A DNA stretch of 64,000 nucleotides from Duganella sp. CF517 (lineage in GTDB: Bacteria > Pseudomonadota > Gammaproteobacteria > Burkholderiales > Burkholderiaceae_D). The position numbers were made by a program, and so were the translations under genes. The notes under the pieces were generated by a model. It saw only the letters and a program-made list of their open reading frames with translations. It had not been told where the DNA came from and made no database searches. Positions within the stretch are counted from its first letter, which is position 1; each line of letters opens with the position of its first letter. The DNA is taken from contig NZ_FODC01000007.1 of assembly GCF_900110275.1 (NCBI RefSeq), forward strand, positions 267,760-331,759. Direction: 5' to 3'. Positions 44,259 to 55,027 of the stretch are shown here, in pieces.

Positions 44259-46865
44259 ATGATCAGCCAGACCGACATTTTTCACGCACGCATCTTGATC
44301 GTCGACGACCAGGTCGTCAACGTGGAGCTGCTGGAATTCCTGCTCAAGTCGACCGGCTACCAGGCCGTCACCGCCACCACCGATTCGCGCGTGGTGGCCG
44401 ACTGGCACAGCCGGCATCGATACGACCTCATCATCCTCGATTTGCAGATGCCGGGCATGGACGGCTTCGAGGTGATGGATGCGCTGCGCCCGCTCGAAGC
44501 CGATTCCTGGCTGCCGGTGCTGGTGGTGACGGCGCAGCCGGACCTGAAACTCAAGGCGCTTGAATCGGGCGCGCGCGATTTCCTCAGCAAGCCGATCGAC
44601 CCGGTCGAGGTGCTCACGCGCATCCGCAACATGCTCGAGGTCCGCCTGCTGCACCGCGAGGCGCGCAACTACAACGTGCGCCTGGAGCAGACGGTGCGCG
44701 AACGGACCGTCGAACTGCAGCGCTTCCGCAGCGCCATGGACGCCACCGCCGACGCCATCTTCCTGCTCGACGCGGCCACGGCCGAACTGGTCGACGTCAA
44801 CGACGGCGCCTGCCGCATGCTGGGCTACCCGCGCGACGAGATGCTGGGCCAGACCGCCAGCCGGCTCGGACTGGGCACGCAGGCGCTGCTGCGCGCGCAG
44901 GCGCACCGGCTCGACGACTACGCCGCCGCCGTCGGCCAGGCGCGCACGCCGGAACTGGCCGAACTCGAATTGATGCGGCGCGATCTGGTGTCGGTGCCGG
45001 TGGAGATCTACTGGCAGCTGCTCACGCGGCCCGGCCAGTCGACCGTCATGCTCGGCGTGGCGCGCGACATCAGCGAGCGGCGCCACTCGGAGGAACTGCT
45101 GCAGCACATGGCCCACTACGACAGCCTCACGGGCCTGCCCAACCGCACCTTGTTCTTCCAGACCTTGGCCGACGCGATCGCGCTGGCGCAGGAAAAATCG
45201 TGGCGCATCGTGGTGTTGTTCATCGCGCTGGACCGCTTCAAGAACATCAACGACTCGCTCGGCGCCGCGCTCGGCGACGAGCTGCTGCGCCAGTTCAGCA
45301 ACCGGCTGGTGCAATGCGTGCGCCTGCGCGACACGGTCGGGCGCATGGGCGGCGACGAATTCGCGCTGATCCTGTCGATGCCGCGCGACCAGCAGGACGC
45401 CGTCCACACGGCCAACGAGGTGCGCGAGGCGCTGCGCCTGCCGTTCGACTTGAACGGGCACCCGGCGGTGCTCAGCGCCAGCATCGGCATCGCCATGTAT
45501 CCGGACGACGCCACCGATCCCGAAACGCTGCTCAAATACGCCGACACCGCGATGGAGCGTGCCAAGCAGGCGGGCCGCGACGGCTACCGCTTCTTCACCG
45601 CCGGCATGAACGTGCAGGTGCTAGCGCGGCTCGACATGGAGCTGGCGCTGCGCCGCGCGCTCGACAACGACGAACTGCTGCTGTACTACCAGCCCAAGGT
45701 CAACCTGCACACCGGCGCCATCGCCGGCGCCGAGGCGCTGCTGCGCTGGCAGCGGCCCGGCTTCGGCCTGGTGTTCCCGTCCGAGTTCGTGCCGGTGCTG
45801 GAGGACACGGGCCTGATCGTGCGCGTCGGCGCCTGGATCATCGACGCCGCCTGCAAGCAGATCGGCGCCTGGAACCGGAGCGGCGTGGGGCCGGTGCGCG
45901 TGGCCGTCAACGTCGCCAGCCGCCAGTTCATCGAGGGCGACCTGGAACAGGTGGTGCGTTCGGCGCTGGTGCGCCACGAGGTGCCGCCGGAGCTGCTGGA
46001 ACTGGAGCTGACCGAAACCGCGCTGATGTCCAACGCCGAGCGCACCATCATGGTGCTGACCAATCTGAAGGCGATCGGCATCAAGGTCTCGATCGACGAT
46101 TTCGGCACCGGCTACTCGTCGCTGGCCTACCTGCAGCGCTTCCCGATCGACAAGCTCAAAATCGACATCGCCTTCGTGCGCGAGATCACCACCAATCCGA
46201 ACGACGCCGCCATCGCCACGGCCATCATCAGCATGGCGCACAGCCTTAAGCTGCGGGTGATCGCCGAGGGCGTGGAAACGCGCGCGCAGCTCGAATACCT
46301 GCGGCGCAGCCGCTGCGATGAAATCCAGGGATACTTCTTCAGCCGTCCGGTGGCGCCGGCCGACATGGCGGTGCTGGTCGAATCGGGCCGCTGCCTGCCG
46401 GTCGATCCGGCCGCGCCCAACCAGCCGGCGCAAACGCTGCTCATCGTCGACGACAACCCGGATATTTTATGGTCGCTCGGCCAGCTGTTCCAGCGCGACG
46501 GCTACCAGATCCTGACGGCCGGTTCGGCCGACGAAGCCTTCGAGCTGCTGGCGCTGCATCCGGTGCAGGTGATCCTGTGCGACCAGCGCCTGCCGGGCAT
46601 GAACGGCACCGAGTTCCTCGGCCAGGTCAAGGACATGTACCCCGAGACGATCCGCATCATCCTGTCCGGCTACATGGGGCTCGACGCGGTGCTCGACTCG
46701 GTCAACCGCGGCGCCATCTACCGCTTCTACACCAAGCCGTGGGACGACACGCAGCTGCGCGACAACATCCGGCTGGCGTTCCACCACTACTGGCTAATGC
46801 ACGGCAGCGGGCGCAGGGTGGGGCAGCCGGACGAGGATGTGACCGCGCTTCAGGACGTGAAGTGA
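44259..46865 (+). CDS. REC-PAS-GGDEF-EAL-REC signalling protein
   Basis: An 868-residue cytoplasmic c-di-GMP enzyme. Order: N-terminal receiver (DD at 16-17, phospho-Asp 61, Lys in LSKPID), PAS sensor (about 155-280), GGDEF domain (GRMGGDEF, GGDEF at about 364-368, with the RxxD inhibitory site RLRD five residues ahead), EAL domain (EALLRW with Glu about 492, DDFGTGYSS, IAEGVET, QGYFFSRP), and a second receiver (about 725-845; DDN, CDQRLPG, YTKPW). All catalytic signatures are intact, so both diguanylate cyclase and phosphodiesterase activity are possible. Two receivers bracketing the enzyme suggest two inputs. No cognate kinase adjoins. It overlaps thiL convergently by 16 bases. Confidence 0.92.
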   Translation: MISQTDIFHARILIVDDQVVNVELLEFLLKSTGYQAVTATTDSRVVADWHSRHRYDLIILDLQMPGMDGFEVMDALRPLEADSWLPVLVVTAQPDLKLKALESGARDFLSKPIDPVEVLTRIRNMLEVRLLHREARNYNVRLEQTVRERTVELQRFRSAMDATADAIFLLDAATAELVDVNDGACRMLGYPRDEMLGQTASRLGLGTQALLRAQAHRLDDYAAAVGQARTPELAELELMRRDLVSVPVEIYWQLLTRPGQSTVMLGVARDISERRHSEELLQHMAHYDSLTGLPNRTLFFQTLADAIALAQEKSWRIVVLFIALDRFKNINDSLGAALGDELLRQFSNRLVQCVRLRDTVGRMGGDEFALILSMPRDQQDAVHTANEVREALRLPFDLNGHPAVLSASIGIAMYPDDATDPETLLKYADTAMERAKQAGRDGYRFFTAGMNVQVLARLDMELALRRALDNDELLLYYQPKVNLHTGAIAGAEALLRWQRPGFGLVFPSEFVPVLEDTGLIVRVGAWIIDAACKQIGAWNRSGVGPVRVAVNVASRQFIEGDLEQVVRSALVRHEVPPELLELELTETALMSNAERTIMVLTNLKAIGIKVSIDDFGTGYSSLAYLQRFPIDKLKIDIAFVREITTNPNDAAIATAIISMAHSLKLRVIAEGVETRAQLEYLRRSRCDEIQGYFFSRPVAPADMAVLVESGRCLPVDPAAPNQPAQTLLIVDDNPDILWSLGQLFQRDGYQILTAGSADEAFELLALHPVQVILCDQRLPGMNGTEFLGQVKDMYPETIRIILSGYMGLDAVLDSVNRGAIYRFYTKPWDDTQLRDNIRLAFHHYWLMHGSGRRVGQPDEDVTALQDVK

Positions 46866-47818
46866 TCGAAGCCGGCGAGTTGGAGGTCTAGCGGCGCGCC
46901 GGCGGCGTCCACCAGGCGCAGCCCCGGCGCCGCCTCGATGCTGCCGACGCGCGTGACCGCCGTGGCCACGCTGCCGGCGGCCGCGATCACCGCCGCGCGC
47001 GCCGACGCCGGCGCGGTGAAGCACAACTCGTAATCGTCGCCGCCGGCGGCGGTGTAGGCGCGCCGCAGCGCCTGCGGGAAGGCCGTCAGCGCCTCGCCGG
47101 GCGGCAGCGCGTCCACGTTCAAGGTGGCGCCCACGTTCGACATCGCCAGGATATGACCGAGATCGCCCACCAGGCCATCGGAGATATCGATGGCGGCGCG
47201 CGCGATGCCCTGTTCGGCCAGCACGGCGCCCAGTTCCACGCGCGGCACCGGCGTGTGCATGCGCACGGCGGCCGTGTGCAGCGCCGCCGCGTCCATGGTT
47301 TGTTCAAGGCGGTAGCCTGCCAGCGCCAGGCGCGCGTCGCCCAGCGTGCCGGAGACCCAGATATCGTCGCCCGCTTGCGCGGCGCTGCGGCGCAAGGCTT
47401 GGCCCGGACGCAGCTCTCCGAACACCGTGATGCAGATCGTCAGCGGCCCCTTGGTCGTGTCGCCGCCTATCAATTCGATGTTGAAGGCGTCGGCCAGCGC
47501 GAACAGGCCGTGCGAGAAGCCGGCCAGCCAGGCGCGTTCGGCCGACGGCAGCGCCAGCGCCAACGTGAATCCGACCGGCCGCGCGCCCATCGCCGCCAGG
47601 TCGGACAGGTTGACGGCCAGGCTCTTGTGGCCGAGCCGATAGGCGTCCTCGCCGGCGAAGAAGTGGCGGCCCTCGACCAGCATGTCGGACGAAATCGCCG
47701 TCTGCATGCCGGGCGTGGGAGTAAGCAGCGCGCAATCGTCGCCGATGCCGAGCGTGGCCCGGCCCGGTTGCTGAGGGCGCTGGAAGTATTCCTTGATGAG
47801 GTCGAATTCGGAGATCAT
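46850..47818 (-). CDS. thiL: thiamine-monophosphate kinase
   Basis: It phosphorylates thiamine monophosphate to the active diphosphate. The 322 residues: SEFDLIKEYF, GIGDDCALL (nucleotide/Mg loop), SSDMLVEGRHFF, KSLAVNLSDLAAMGARP and GGDDYELCF. Length is normal. The 3' end overlaps the GGDEF-EAL gene by 16 bases. The usual downstream partner pgpA is absent here. Confidence 0.96.
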   Translation of the reverse strand: MISEFDLIKEYFQRPQQPGRATLGIGDDCALLTPTPGMQTAISSDMLVEGRHFFAGEDAYRLGHKSLAVNLSDLAAMGARPVGFTLALALPSAERAWLAGFSHGLFALADAFNIELIGGDTTKGPLTICITVFGELRPGQALRRSAAQAGDDIWVSGTLGDARLALAGYRLEQTMDAAALHTAAVRMHTPVPRVELGAVLAEQGIARAAIDISDGLVGDLGHILAMSNVGATLNVDALPPGEALTAFPQALRRAYTAAGGDDYELCFTAPASARAAVIAAAGSVATAVTRVGSIEAAPGLRLVDAAGAPLDLQLAGFDHFTS

Positions 47819-47921
47819 GGCTTATTGTACCCAGCCGGGCACGGAAGGGCACAAAAATGAGAGACGCGGCTGTCAGGCGAACTTACACAAAGGCAGTCAA
47901 AGCAAGCACGATCTAAACCAC

Positions 47922-47952
47922 GTAGGGCGGATTAGCGTAGCGTAATCCGCCA
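47922..47952. repeat. REP-like palindrome GGCGGATTA...TAATCCGCC
   Basis: GTAGGGCGGATTAGCGTAGC and the following CGTAATCCGCCA form a 9-bp perfect stem with an 8-base loop. This sequence type (GGCGGATTA-GCG-AGCG-TAATCCGCC) recurs as a dispersed element in many proteobacterial genomes. One copy only in this window. Confidence 0.6.
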
Positions 47953-47993
47953 AGCTCAGACGGCGACACAAGGTTGACTAGGACGATAAGGGT

Positions 47994-48134
47994 TCAGTAC
48001 TTAACCGAACATAGCGCAGTTAGAGGAATCTCGATATCTACGAATTCGGAGGCTCTGTCATCTGCCATGACGACGGTTCTGCAGCTCCGCAATTTGGACA
48101 GTAAGGCCACAAGTTCATCTTGAATGGCTCGCCG
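47994..48134 (-). pseudogene. possible remnant of a coding sequence
   Basis: A 46-residue stop-to-stop frame without a good start (…IQDELVALLSKLRSC, then RTVVMADDRASEFVDIEIPL) has protein-like composition. The neighbouring frame over the same bases contains WPYCPNCGAAEP. It may be the end of a degraded gene; chance cannot be excluded. Confidence 0.2.
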
Positions 48135-48321
48135 TCAGTACGGGCGTCGCGGGGCGATGTTAGAAGCGCAGACGCAATGTTTGCGATTTCGCCGCTCGTT
48201 CAGGACGACTTAGAGTTAAGGTTGCCATGCGGAAACCTCACGGACAGTCGTGCGCGCGCATGGTGCCGGTACGCGGTGAAACCGAATATTGCTGTTGCGC
48301 TTAAAGCTAAGGGGATGGGAC

Positions 48322-49023
48322 ATGGAAATGGTCATTTGTCTAGGCGCCGCCTTGGTGCTTTCTGCTTGCGTGATTTACTACGAGAGCAGCAGGAATCGAA
48401 GCCGGAAGGAGTTCATCCAAAACTTCATGCCACCGCCGGAACTACTGAACGTGCTGCGCGCGCGTCACCCACATTTATCGACGGCCGATTGCGAAACAGT
48501 CGTTCGGGGACTCCGTCAGTTCTTCCTGGCTCACCACGAACGCCGTAGGTATTTTCTAGCGATGCCTTCGCAAGTCGCCGACGATCTTTGGCATGAGATG
48601 ATCCTGTCCACGCGGCTCTACGAACAATTCTGCCGTCGCGCCTTCGGTAAAACGCTGCACCACACGCCGGCGCACGCCGCCGGTGCTGGCCGCAAGACCC
48701 AGAAAGGCTTGCGACGCACCTGGAAGCTCGTCTGCGAGCAGGAACGCATCAACCACAAAAAGCCCACCCGGCTTCCATTGCTGTTCGCCTTGGACGGAAC
48801 GCTGAAGATCAAGAACGGCTTCGTATACCTACCGGATTGTGGCGAAACCATGCGCCAGGTGGCTGCGCTGGGCGCGGGCGGGACGACCGGCGTTTATTGG
48901 GCCGCCGATCTGGGCCTCGACTCAGTGACAGCAGATGATTGGAGTGGAAACGATTGCGGCGGCGGGGTCGACTGTGGTGCAGGTTGCGGGGGCGGGTGCG
49001 GCGGTGGCTGCGGTGGCGACTGA
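48322..49023 (+). CDS. membrane-anchored protein with WHE-motif domain and Cys/Gly-rich tail
   Basis: A 233-residue protein of unknown function. An N-terminal hydrophobic segment (VICLGAALVLSACVIYY) includes LSAC, so it is either a membrane anchor or, less likely, a lipoprotein. The middle (about 65-110) has DDLWHEMILSTRLYEQFCRRAFGKTLHHTP, reminiscent of the glycine-rich-domain (GRDP/DUF1399) family motif. The last 20 or so residues are Cys/Gly only (CGGGVDCGAGCGGGCGGG), like the tails of some membrane proteins of unknown role, and could bind metal. The ATG at 48322 has AAGGGG eight bases upstream. It sits alone in AT-richer surroundings. Confidence 0.75.
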   Translation: MEMVICLGAALVLSACVIYYESSRNRSRKEFIQNFMPPPELLNVLRARHPHLSTADCETVVRGLRQFFLAHHERRRYFLAMPSQVADDLWHEMILSTRLYEQFCRRAFGKTLHHTPAHAAGAGRKTQKGLRRTWKLVCEQERINHKKPTRLPLLFALDGTLKIKNGFVYLPDCGETMRQVAALGAGGTTGVYWAADLGLDSVTADDWSGNDCGGGVDCGAGCGGGCGGGCGGD

Positions 49024-49296
49024 GCAGCGATGAGCCGCGCCGCCGAAATATTGTCAATCCCAATCAATTGTCGGATATCAATAGCCAAACTGAATAAATG
49101 AGGAAATGTTACTATGTTGAAGCTATTGATAGCCTAAAGCCGCTAAAAACACCAAAAATTCGGTCAATTGCCATCGGGAACCATAAATTCTGCCAATAAC
49201 CGTTATCATCGTTGGTGAAAATACCTACTTAAATGAAAGAATTGGTCTGATAAAATCGTAGGCTTTCCGACCGCACAAACAGGAAGGCAGCACAGC

Positions 49297-51615
<2,319 letters not shown>

Positions 51616-51677
51616 GCCGCCCTAGTCCGAGCCACCCTTTCCAGCCGTGACGGCCCGCCAGGCGCGGGCCGCTGAAG

Positions 51678-51712
51678 CCGGTCCCGTTCCGCCAGGAGCC
51701 GGGCCGGTTTTT
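51678..51712 (+). terminator. terminator after maeB
   Basis: CCGG-(T bulge)-CCC pairs with GGG-CCGG around a 15-base loop, followed by TTTTTC. A second GC stem (GGCCCGC/GCGGGCC) precedes it. Confidence 0.6.
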
Positions 51713-51728
51713 CGTGTCGCCGGCACGC

Positions 51729-51822
51729 TGTAACAGGATGTAATTTATGTAATGTCGGCGCCGCCGCGGGCCGCGCCATGTTACGAGCCTGTTACAATAC
51801 CGGACAATTTTTATCCTACAAT
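51729..51822 (+). promoter_or_regulatory. gmd promoter region with inverted repeat
   Basis: TGTAACAGG (51729-51737) recurs inverted as CCTGTTACA (51788-51796). The right arm runs into a possible -35 TTACAA (51793-51798), with TACAAT (51817-51822) as -10 at an 18-base spacing, 16 bases before the gmd ATG. Candidate operator and promoter. Confidence 0.45.
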
Positions 51823-51837
51823 TTGCAGCCACACACC

Positions 51838-52881
51838 ATGACGAACACAAAAAAAGCCCTCATTACGGGCATCACCGGCCAAGATGGCGCGTATCTGGCA
51901 GAGTTGCTCCTTGAAAAGGGCTATCAGGTCACCGGCACCTATCGTCGCACCAGCTCGGTCAACTTCTGGCGCATCGAGGAACTGGGCATCCAGTCCCATC
52001 CGAACCTGAGCCTGGTCGAGTACGACCTGACCGACCTGGCCTCGAGCATCCGCCTGATGCAGACGGTGCAGCCGGACGAGGTGTACAACCTGGCCGCCCA
52101 GAGTTTCGTCGGCGTGTCGTTCGACCAGCCGCTGACCACCGCCGAGATCACCGGCGTCGGCCCGGTCCACCTGCTCGAGGCGATCCGCATCGTCAATCCG
52201 AAGATCCGCTTCTACCAGGCGTCGACCTCGGAAATGTTCGGCAAGGTGCAGGCCGTGCCGCAAAAAGAGGACACCCCGTTCTACCCGCGCAGCCCGTACG
52301 GCGTGGCCAAGCTGTACGCCCACTGGATGACCGTGAATTACCGCGAGTCCTACGGCATCTTCGGCTCGTCGGGCATCCTGTTCAACCACGAGTCGCCGCT
52401 GCGCGGCCGTGAGTTCGTCACCCGCAAGATCACCGATTCGGTCGCCAAGATCCATCTGGGCCTGCTCGACGTGCTCGAACTGGGCAACATGGACGCCAAG
52501 CGCGACTGGGGCTACGCCAAGGAATACGTCGAAGGCATGTGGCGCATCCTGCAGGCCGACGAGCCCGACACCTTCGTGCTGGCCACCAACCGCACCGAGA
52601 CCGTGCGCGACTTCGTCAGCATGGCTTTCAAGGCGATCGACGTGGCCATCGAGTGGAGTGGCGCGGCCGACAACGAGATCGGCACCTGCAAAAAAACCGG
52701 CAAGGTGCTGGTGCGCGTCAATCCGAAGTTCTACCGTCCGGCCGAAGTCGAGCTGCTGATCGGCGACCCGGCCAAGGCCACCGAAAAACTGGGCTGGACG
52801 CCCAAGACCACGCTCGAAGAGCTGTGCCAGATGATGGTCGAGGCCGACCTGCGCCGCAACAAAGCCGGCTTCTCCTTCTAA
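51838..52881 (+). CDS. gmd: GDP-mannose 4,6-dehydratase
   Basis: Converts GDP-D-mannose to GDP-4-keto-6-deoxy-D-mannose. The 347 residues: ITGITGQDGAYLAELLLEKG (NADP loop), EVYNLAAQSFVG, STSEMFG (catalytic Thr/Ser, Glu), SPYGVAKLYAHW (Tyr/Lys) and FNHESPLRGREFVTRKI. ATG 51838 gives the standard N-terminus. First of four co-directional genes (gmd, rmd and two glycosyltransferases), spaced 1 and 5 bases at the first two junctions. Confidence 0.96.
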   Translation: MTNTKKALITGITGQDGAYLAELLLEKGYQVTGTYRRTSSVNFWRIEELGIQSHPNLSLVEYDLTDLASSIRLMQTVQPDEVYNLAAQSFVGVSFDQPLTTAEITGVGPVHLLEAIRIVNPKIRFYQASTSEMFGKVQAVPQKEDTPFYPRSPYGVAKLYAHWMTVNYRESYGIFGSSGILFNHESPLRGREFVTRKITDSVAKIHLGLLDVLELGNMDAKRDWGYAKEYVEGMWRILQADEPDTFVLATNRTETVRDFVSMAFKAIDVAIEWSGAADNEIGTCKKTGKVLVRVNPKFYRPAEVELLIGDPAKATEKLGWTPKTTLEELCQMMVEADLRRNKAGFSF

Positions 52882-52882
52882 G

Positions 52883-53812
52883 GTGAACGCGGTGACGGCG
52901 GCGCTCGAGGGCAGCGAAGGCACCGGCAAACGGGCCTTGATCACCGGCCTGTCCGGCTTCACCGGGCGGTACGTGGAGCAGGAGCTGCGCGCGGCCGGCT
53001 ACGAGGTTTTCGGCACCGTGTCGCCGGACGGCGCGCCCGCCGAGGGCCGCTACCCGGTCGACCTGAACGACCGCGCCGGCCTGGCCGCCGTGGTGCAACA
53101 GGTCCAGCCCGACGTGGTGGCGCACCTGGCCGCCATCGCCTTCGTCGGCCACGGCGACGTCGAACAGATCTACCGCGTCAACGTCGCCGGCACCCGCAAC
53201 CTGCTCGAGGCGCTGGCCGGCCTTGCGAAAAAACCGTCGGCGGTGCTGCTGGCGTCGAGCGCCAATATCTACGGTAACACCGACGTCGGCGTGATCGGCG
53301 AGGACGTCCCGGCGGCGCCGGCCAACGATTACGCCGTCAGCAAGCTGGCGATGGAATACATGGCGCGCCTGTGGCAGGACAAGCTGCCGCTGATCGTGGT
53401 GCGTCCGTTCAACTACACCGGCGTCGGCCAGCACGAGAACTTCCTGCTGCCGAAAATCGTCTCGCACTTCCGCCGCAAGGCCGCCGACATCGAGCTGGGC
53501 AACCTGCACGTGTGGCGCGACTTCTCCGACGTGCGCATGGTGGCGCGCAGCTACCGCCGCCTGCTGGCCGCGCCGGCCGCCGCCGGCCGGACGTTCAACA
53601 TCTGTTCGGGCCAGGCCTATTCGCTCGGCGAAGCGCTCGACATGATGGCCGACATCGCCGGCTACCAGATCAACGTCCACGTCAACCCGGCCTTCGTGCG
53701 CGCCAACGAAGTGGTGCGGCTGGTCGGCGACAACAGCCGCCTGGCCGCCGTCACCGGCCCGGTCGACAGCGTGCCGCTGGCCGACACGCTGCGCTGGATG
53801 TACCAGGCTTGA
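52883..53812 (+). CDS. rmd: GDP-6-deoxy-D-mannose reductase
   Basis: It reduces GDP-4-keto-6-deoxymannose to GDP-D-rhamnose. The 309-residue short-chain dehydrogenase: RALITGLSGFTGRYV (NAD(P) loop), HLAAIAFVGHGDVEQIYRVN, SSANIYG, YAVSKLAMEYM (catalytic Tyr/Lys) and RPFNYTGVGQ. Sequence pattern is RMD rather than the epimerase/reductase of fucose synthesis. It starts at a GTG one base after the gmd stop. The product sugar is presumably used by the next two transferases. Confidence 0.88.
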   Translation: MNAVTAALEGSEGTGKRALITGLSGFTGRYVEQELRAAGYEVFGTVSPDGAPAEGRYPVDLNDRAGLAAVVQQVQPDVVAHLAAIAFVGHGDVEQIYRVNVAGTRNLLEALAGLAKKPSAVLLASSANIYGNTDVGVIGEDVPAAPANDYAVSKLAMEYMARLWQDKLPLIVVRPFNYTGVGQHENFLLPKIVSHFRRKAADIELGNLHVWRDFSDVRMVARSYRRLLAAPAAAGRTFNICSGQAYSLGEALDMMADIAGYQINVHVNPAFVRANEVVRLVGDNSRLAAVTGPVDSVPLADTLRWMYQA

Positions 53813-53817
53813 GCGCC

Positions 53818-54984
53818 GTGGGCGCCACGCCCCGGCTGCGCGTCGGCCTGTCGACCACCACCGTCGAACCGGTGCTCACCGGCGGCCGCCTGGACGGCAT
53901 CGGCGTCTACAGCCGCGCCTTGCTCGACCATCTGCCCGGCGCCGGCTGCGAGGTGCTGCCGCTGAGCTTTGCGCCGCCGGGCGACGCCGGCCGCCTGACG
54001 GTGGGCCGCGCGCTGCCGCTGTCGTTTCCGCTGGCGACCCTGGGCGACTTGATCCTGCCGGCCGGCGTGCACCTGCACGCCAGCGGCGCGATGGGCAAGG
54101 ACGCGCCGCCGCTCGACCTGTTCCACGCCACCGATTACCGTATCGTGCGCATGGATTGCCCGGTGGTGGCGACCCTGCACGACGCGCTGCCGATTTCCCA
54201 TCCCGAGTGGTGCAATCCGAAGATGCGGCGCCTGAAGAACTGGTTGCAGGTCAAGGCCGCCCGCAAGGCGCAGCATGTGATCACCGGCTCGCGCTACTCG
54301 ATCCGCGAACTGGTCGAATGCTTCGGCGTCGACGAGCGCCGCATCAGCGTGGTGCACCACGGCGTCGGCGCCGAATGGTTCGACGCCCCGGCGCCCGAAG
54401 CGCGCGACGCGACCCTGGCGCAGTACCAGCTGCAGCCCGGCTACTTCCTGTTCGTCGGCACGCTGCAACCGCGTAAAAACATCGCGCGCCTTCTGGACGC
54501 TTATCTGGCGCTGCCGCCGGTGCTGCGTTCGGCGCGCCAGCTGGTCATCGTCGGCGCGCCGGGCTGGCGCAGCGAGGAGCTGGTCGACCGGATCAAGGCC
54601 GCGCAACAGCGCGGCGAGAACGTCGTCTGGCTCGACAAGCTGACCGACCACGGGCAGCTGCGCCACCTGTACGCCGGCGCCGGCGCCTTCGTCTTCCCGT
54701 CGCTGTACGAGGGCTTCGGCCTGCCGCTGGTCGAGGCCTTCGCCAGCGGCGTGCCGGTGGCCAGCTCCAACGCCACCTCGCTGCCGGAAGTGGCGCAGGG
54801 CGCGGCGCTGGAATTCGATCCGCTGTCGGTGCCGGAGATGACCGCCGCCATGACGTCCATCGCGCGCGACGACGCGCTGCGCCAGCGCCTGGTCGCCGCC
54901 GGCCACCGCCGCGCGCTGGAACTGACCTGGGACGAGGCGGCCCGGCGCACCGCCGCCGTGTATCATGACGTCCTGTCACACTAA
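53818..54984 (+). CDS. GT4-family glycosyltransferase, WbpY-like
   Basis: A cytoplasmic GT-B glycosyltransferase of 388 residues. The acceptor-side N-domain (GLSTTTVEPVLTGGRLDGIGVYSRAL) includes the GIGVYS turn; the donor domain has LFVGTLQPRKNIARLLDAY and EX7E-type FPSLYEGFGLPLVEAFASG. It probably adds D-rhamnose from GDP-D-rhamnose in a common-antigen-like polysaccharide, by analogy with gmd-rmd-wbpY-wbpZ of Pseudomonas A-band. The start is GTG 53818 or TTG 53809 (overlapping the rmd stop); the frame is open far upstream inside rmd but that is not transferase sequence. Confidence 0.85.
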   Translation: MGATPRLRVGLSTTTVEPVLTGGRLDGIGVYSRALLDHLPGAGCEVLPLSFAPPGDAGRLTVGRALPLSFPLATLGDLILPAGVHLHASGAMGKDAPPLDLFHATDYRIVRMDCPVVATLHDALPISHPEWCNPKMRRLKNWLQVKAARKAQHVITGSRYSIRELVECFGVDERRISVVHHGVGAEWFDAPAPEARDATLAQYQLQPGYFLFVGTLQPRKNIARLLDAYLALPPVLRSARQLVIVGAPGWRSEELVDRIKAAQQRGENVVWLDKLTDHGQLRHLYAGAGAFVFPSLYEGFGLPLVEAFASGVPVASSNATSLPEVAQGAALEFDPLSVPEMTAAMTSIARDDALRQRLVAAGHRRALELTWDEAARRTAAVYHDVLSH

Positions 54985-55027
54985 CGCCACATAACCCCGG
55001 CTGCGCCGAGCAGCCCGACCACAAGCC

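Larger units (their letters stand above)
47819..48321. other. about 500-base AT-richer gap between thiL and the Cys/Gly-tailed protein
   Basis: The base composition is visibly less GC-rich than the flanks. It contains a palindromic dispersed-type repeat (47922-47952) and a possible decayed reading frame on the minus strand (47994-48134). A plus-strand frame from 48120 overlaps the next gene out of frame and has no recognisable features. Nothing else seen. Confidence 0.5.

Noticed and set aside
48120..48548. 142-codon plus-strand frame before the Cys/Gly-tailed protein
   Set aside because: It overlaps the better supported gene at 48322 out of frame and shows no family resemblance.
49098..49199. 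33-codon frame (MRKCYYVEAIDSLKPL...) upstream of maeB
   Set aside because: It has no ribosome site and lies in an AT-rich gap where short frames arise easily; noted only.
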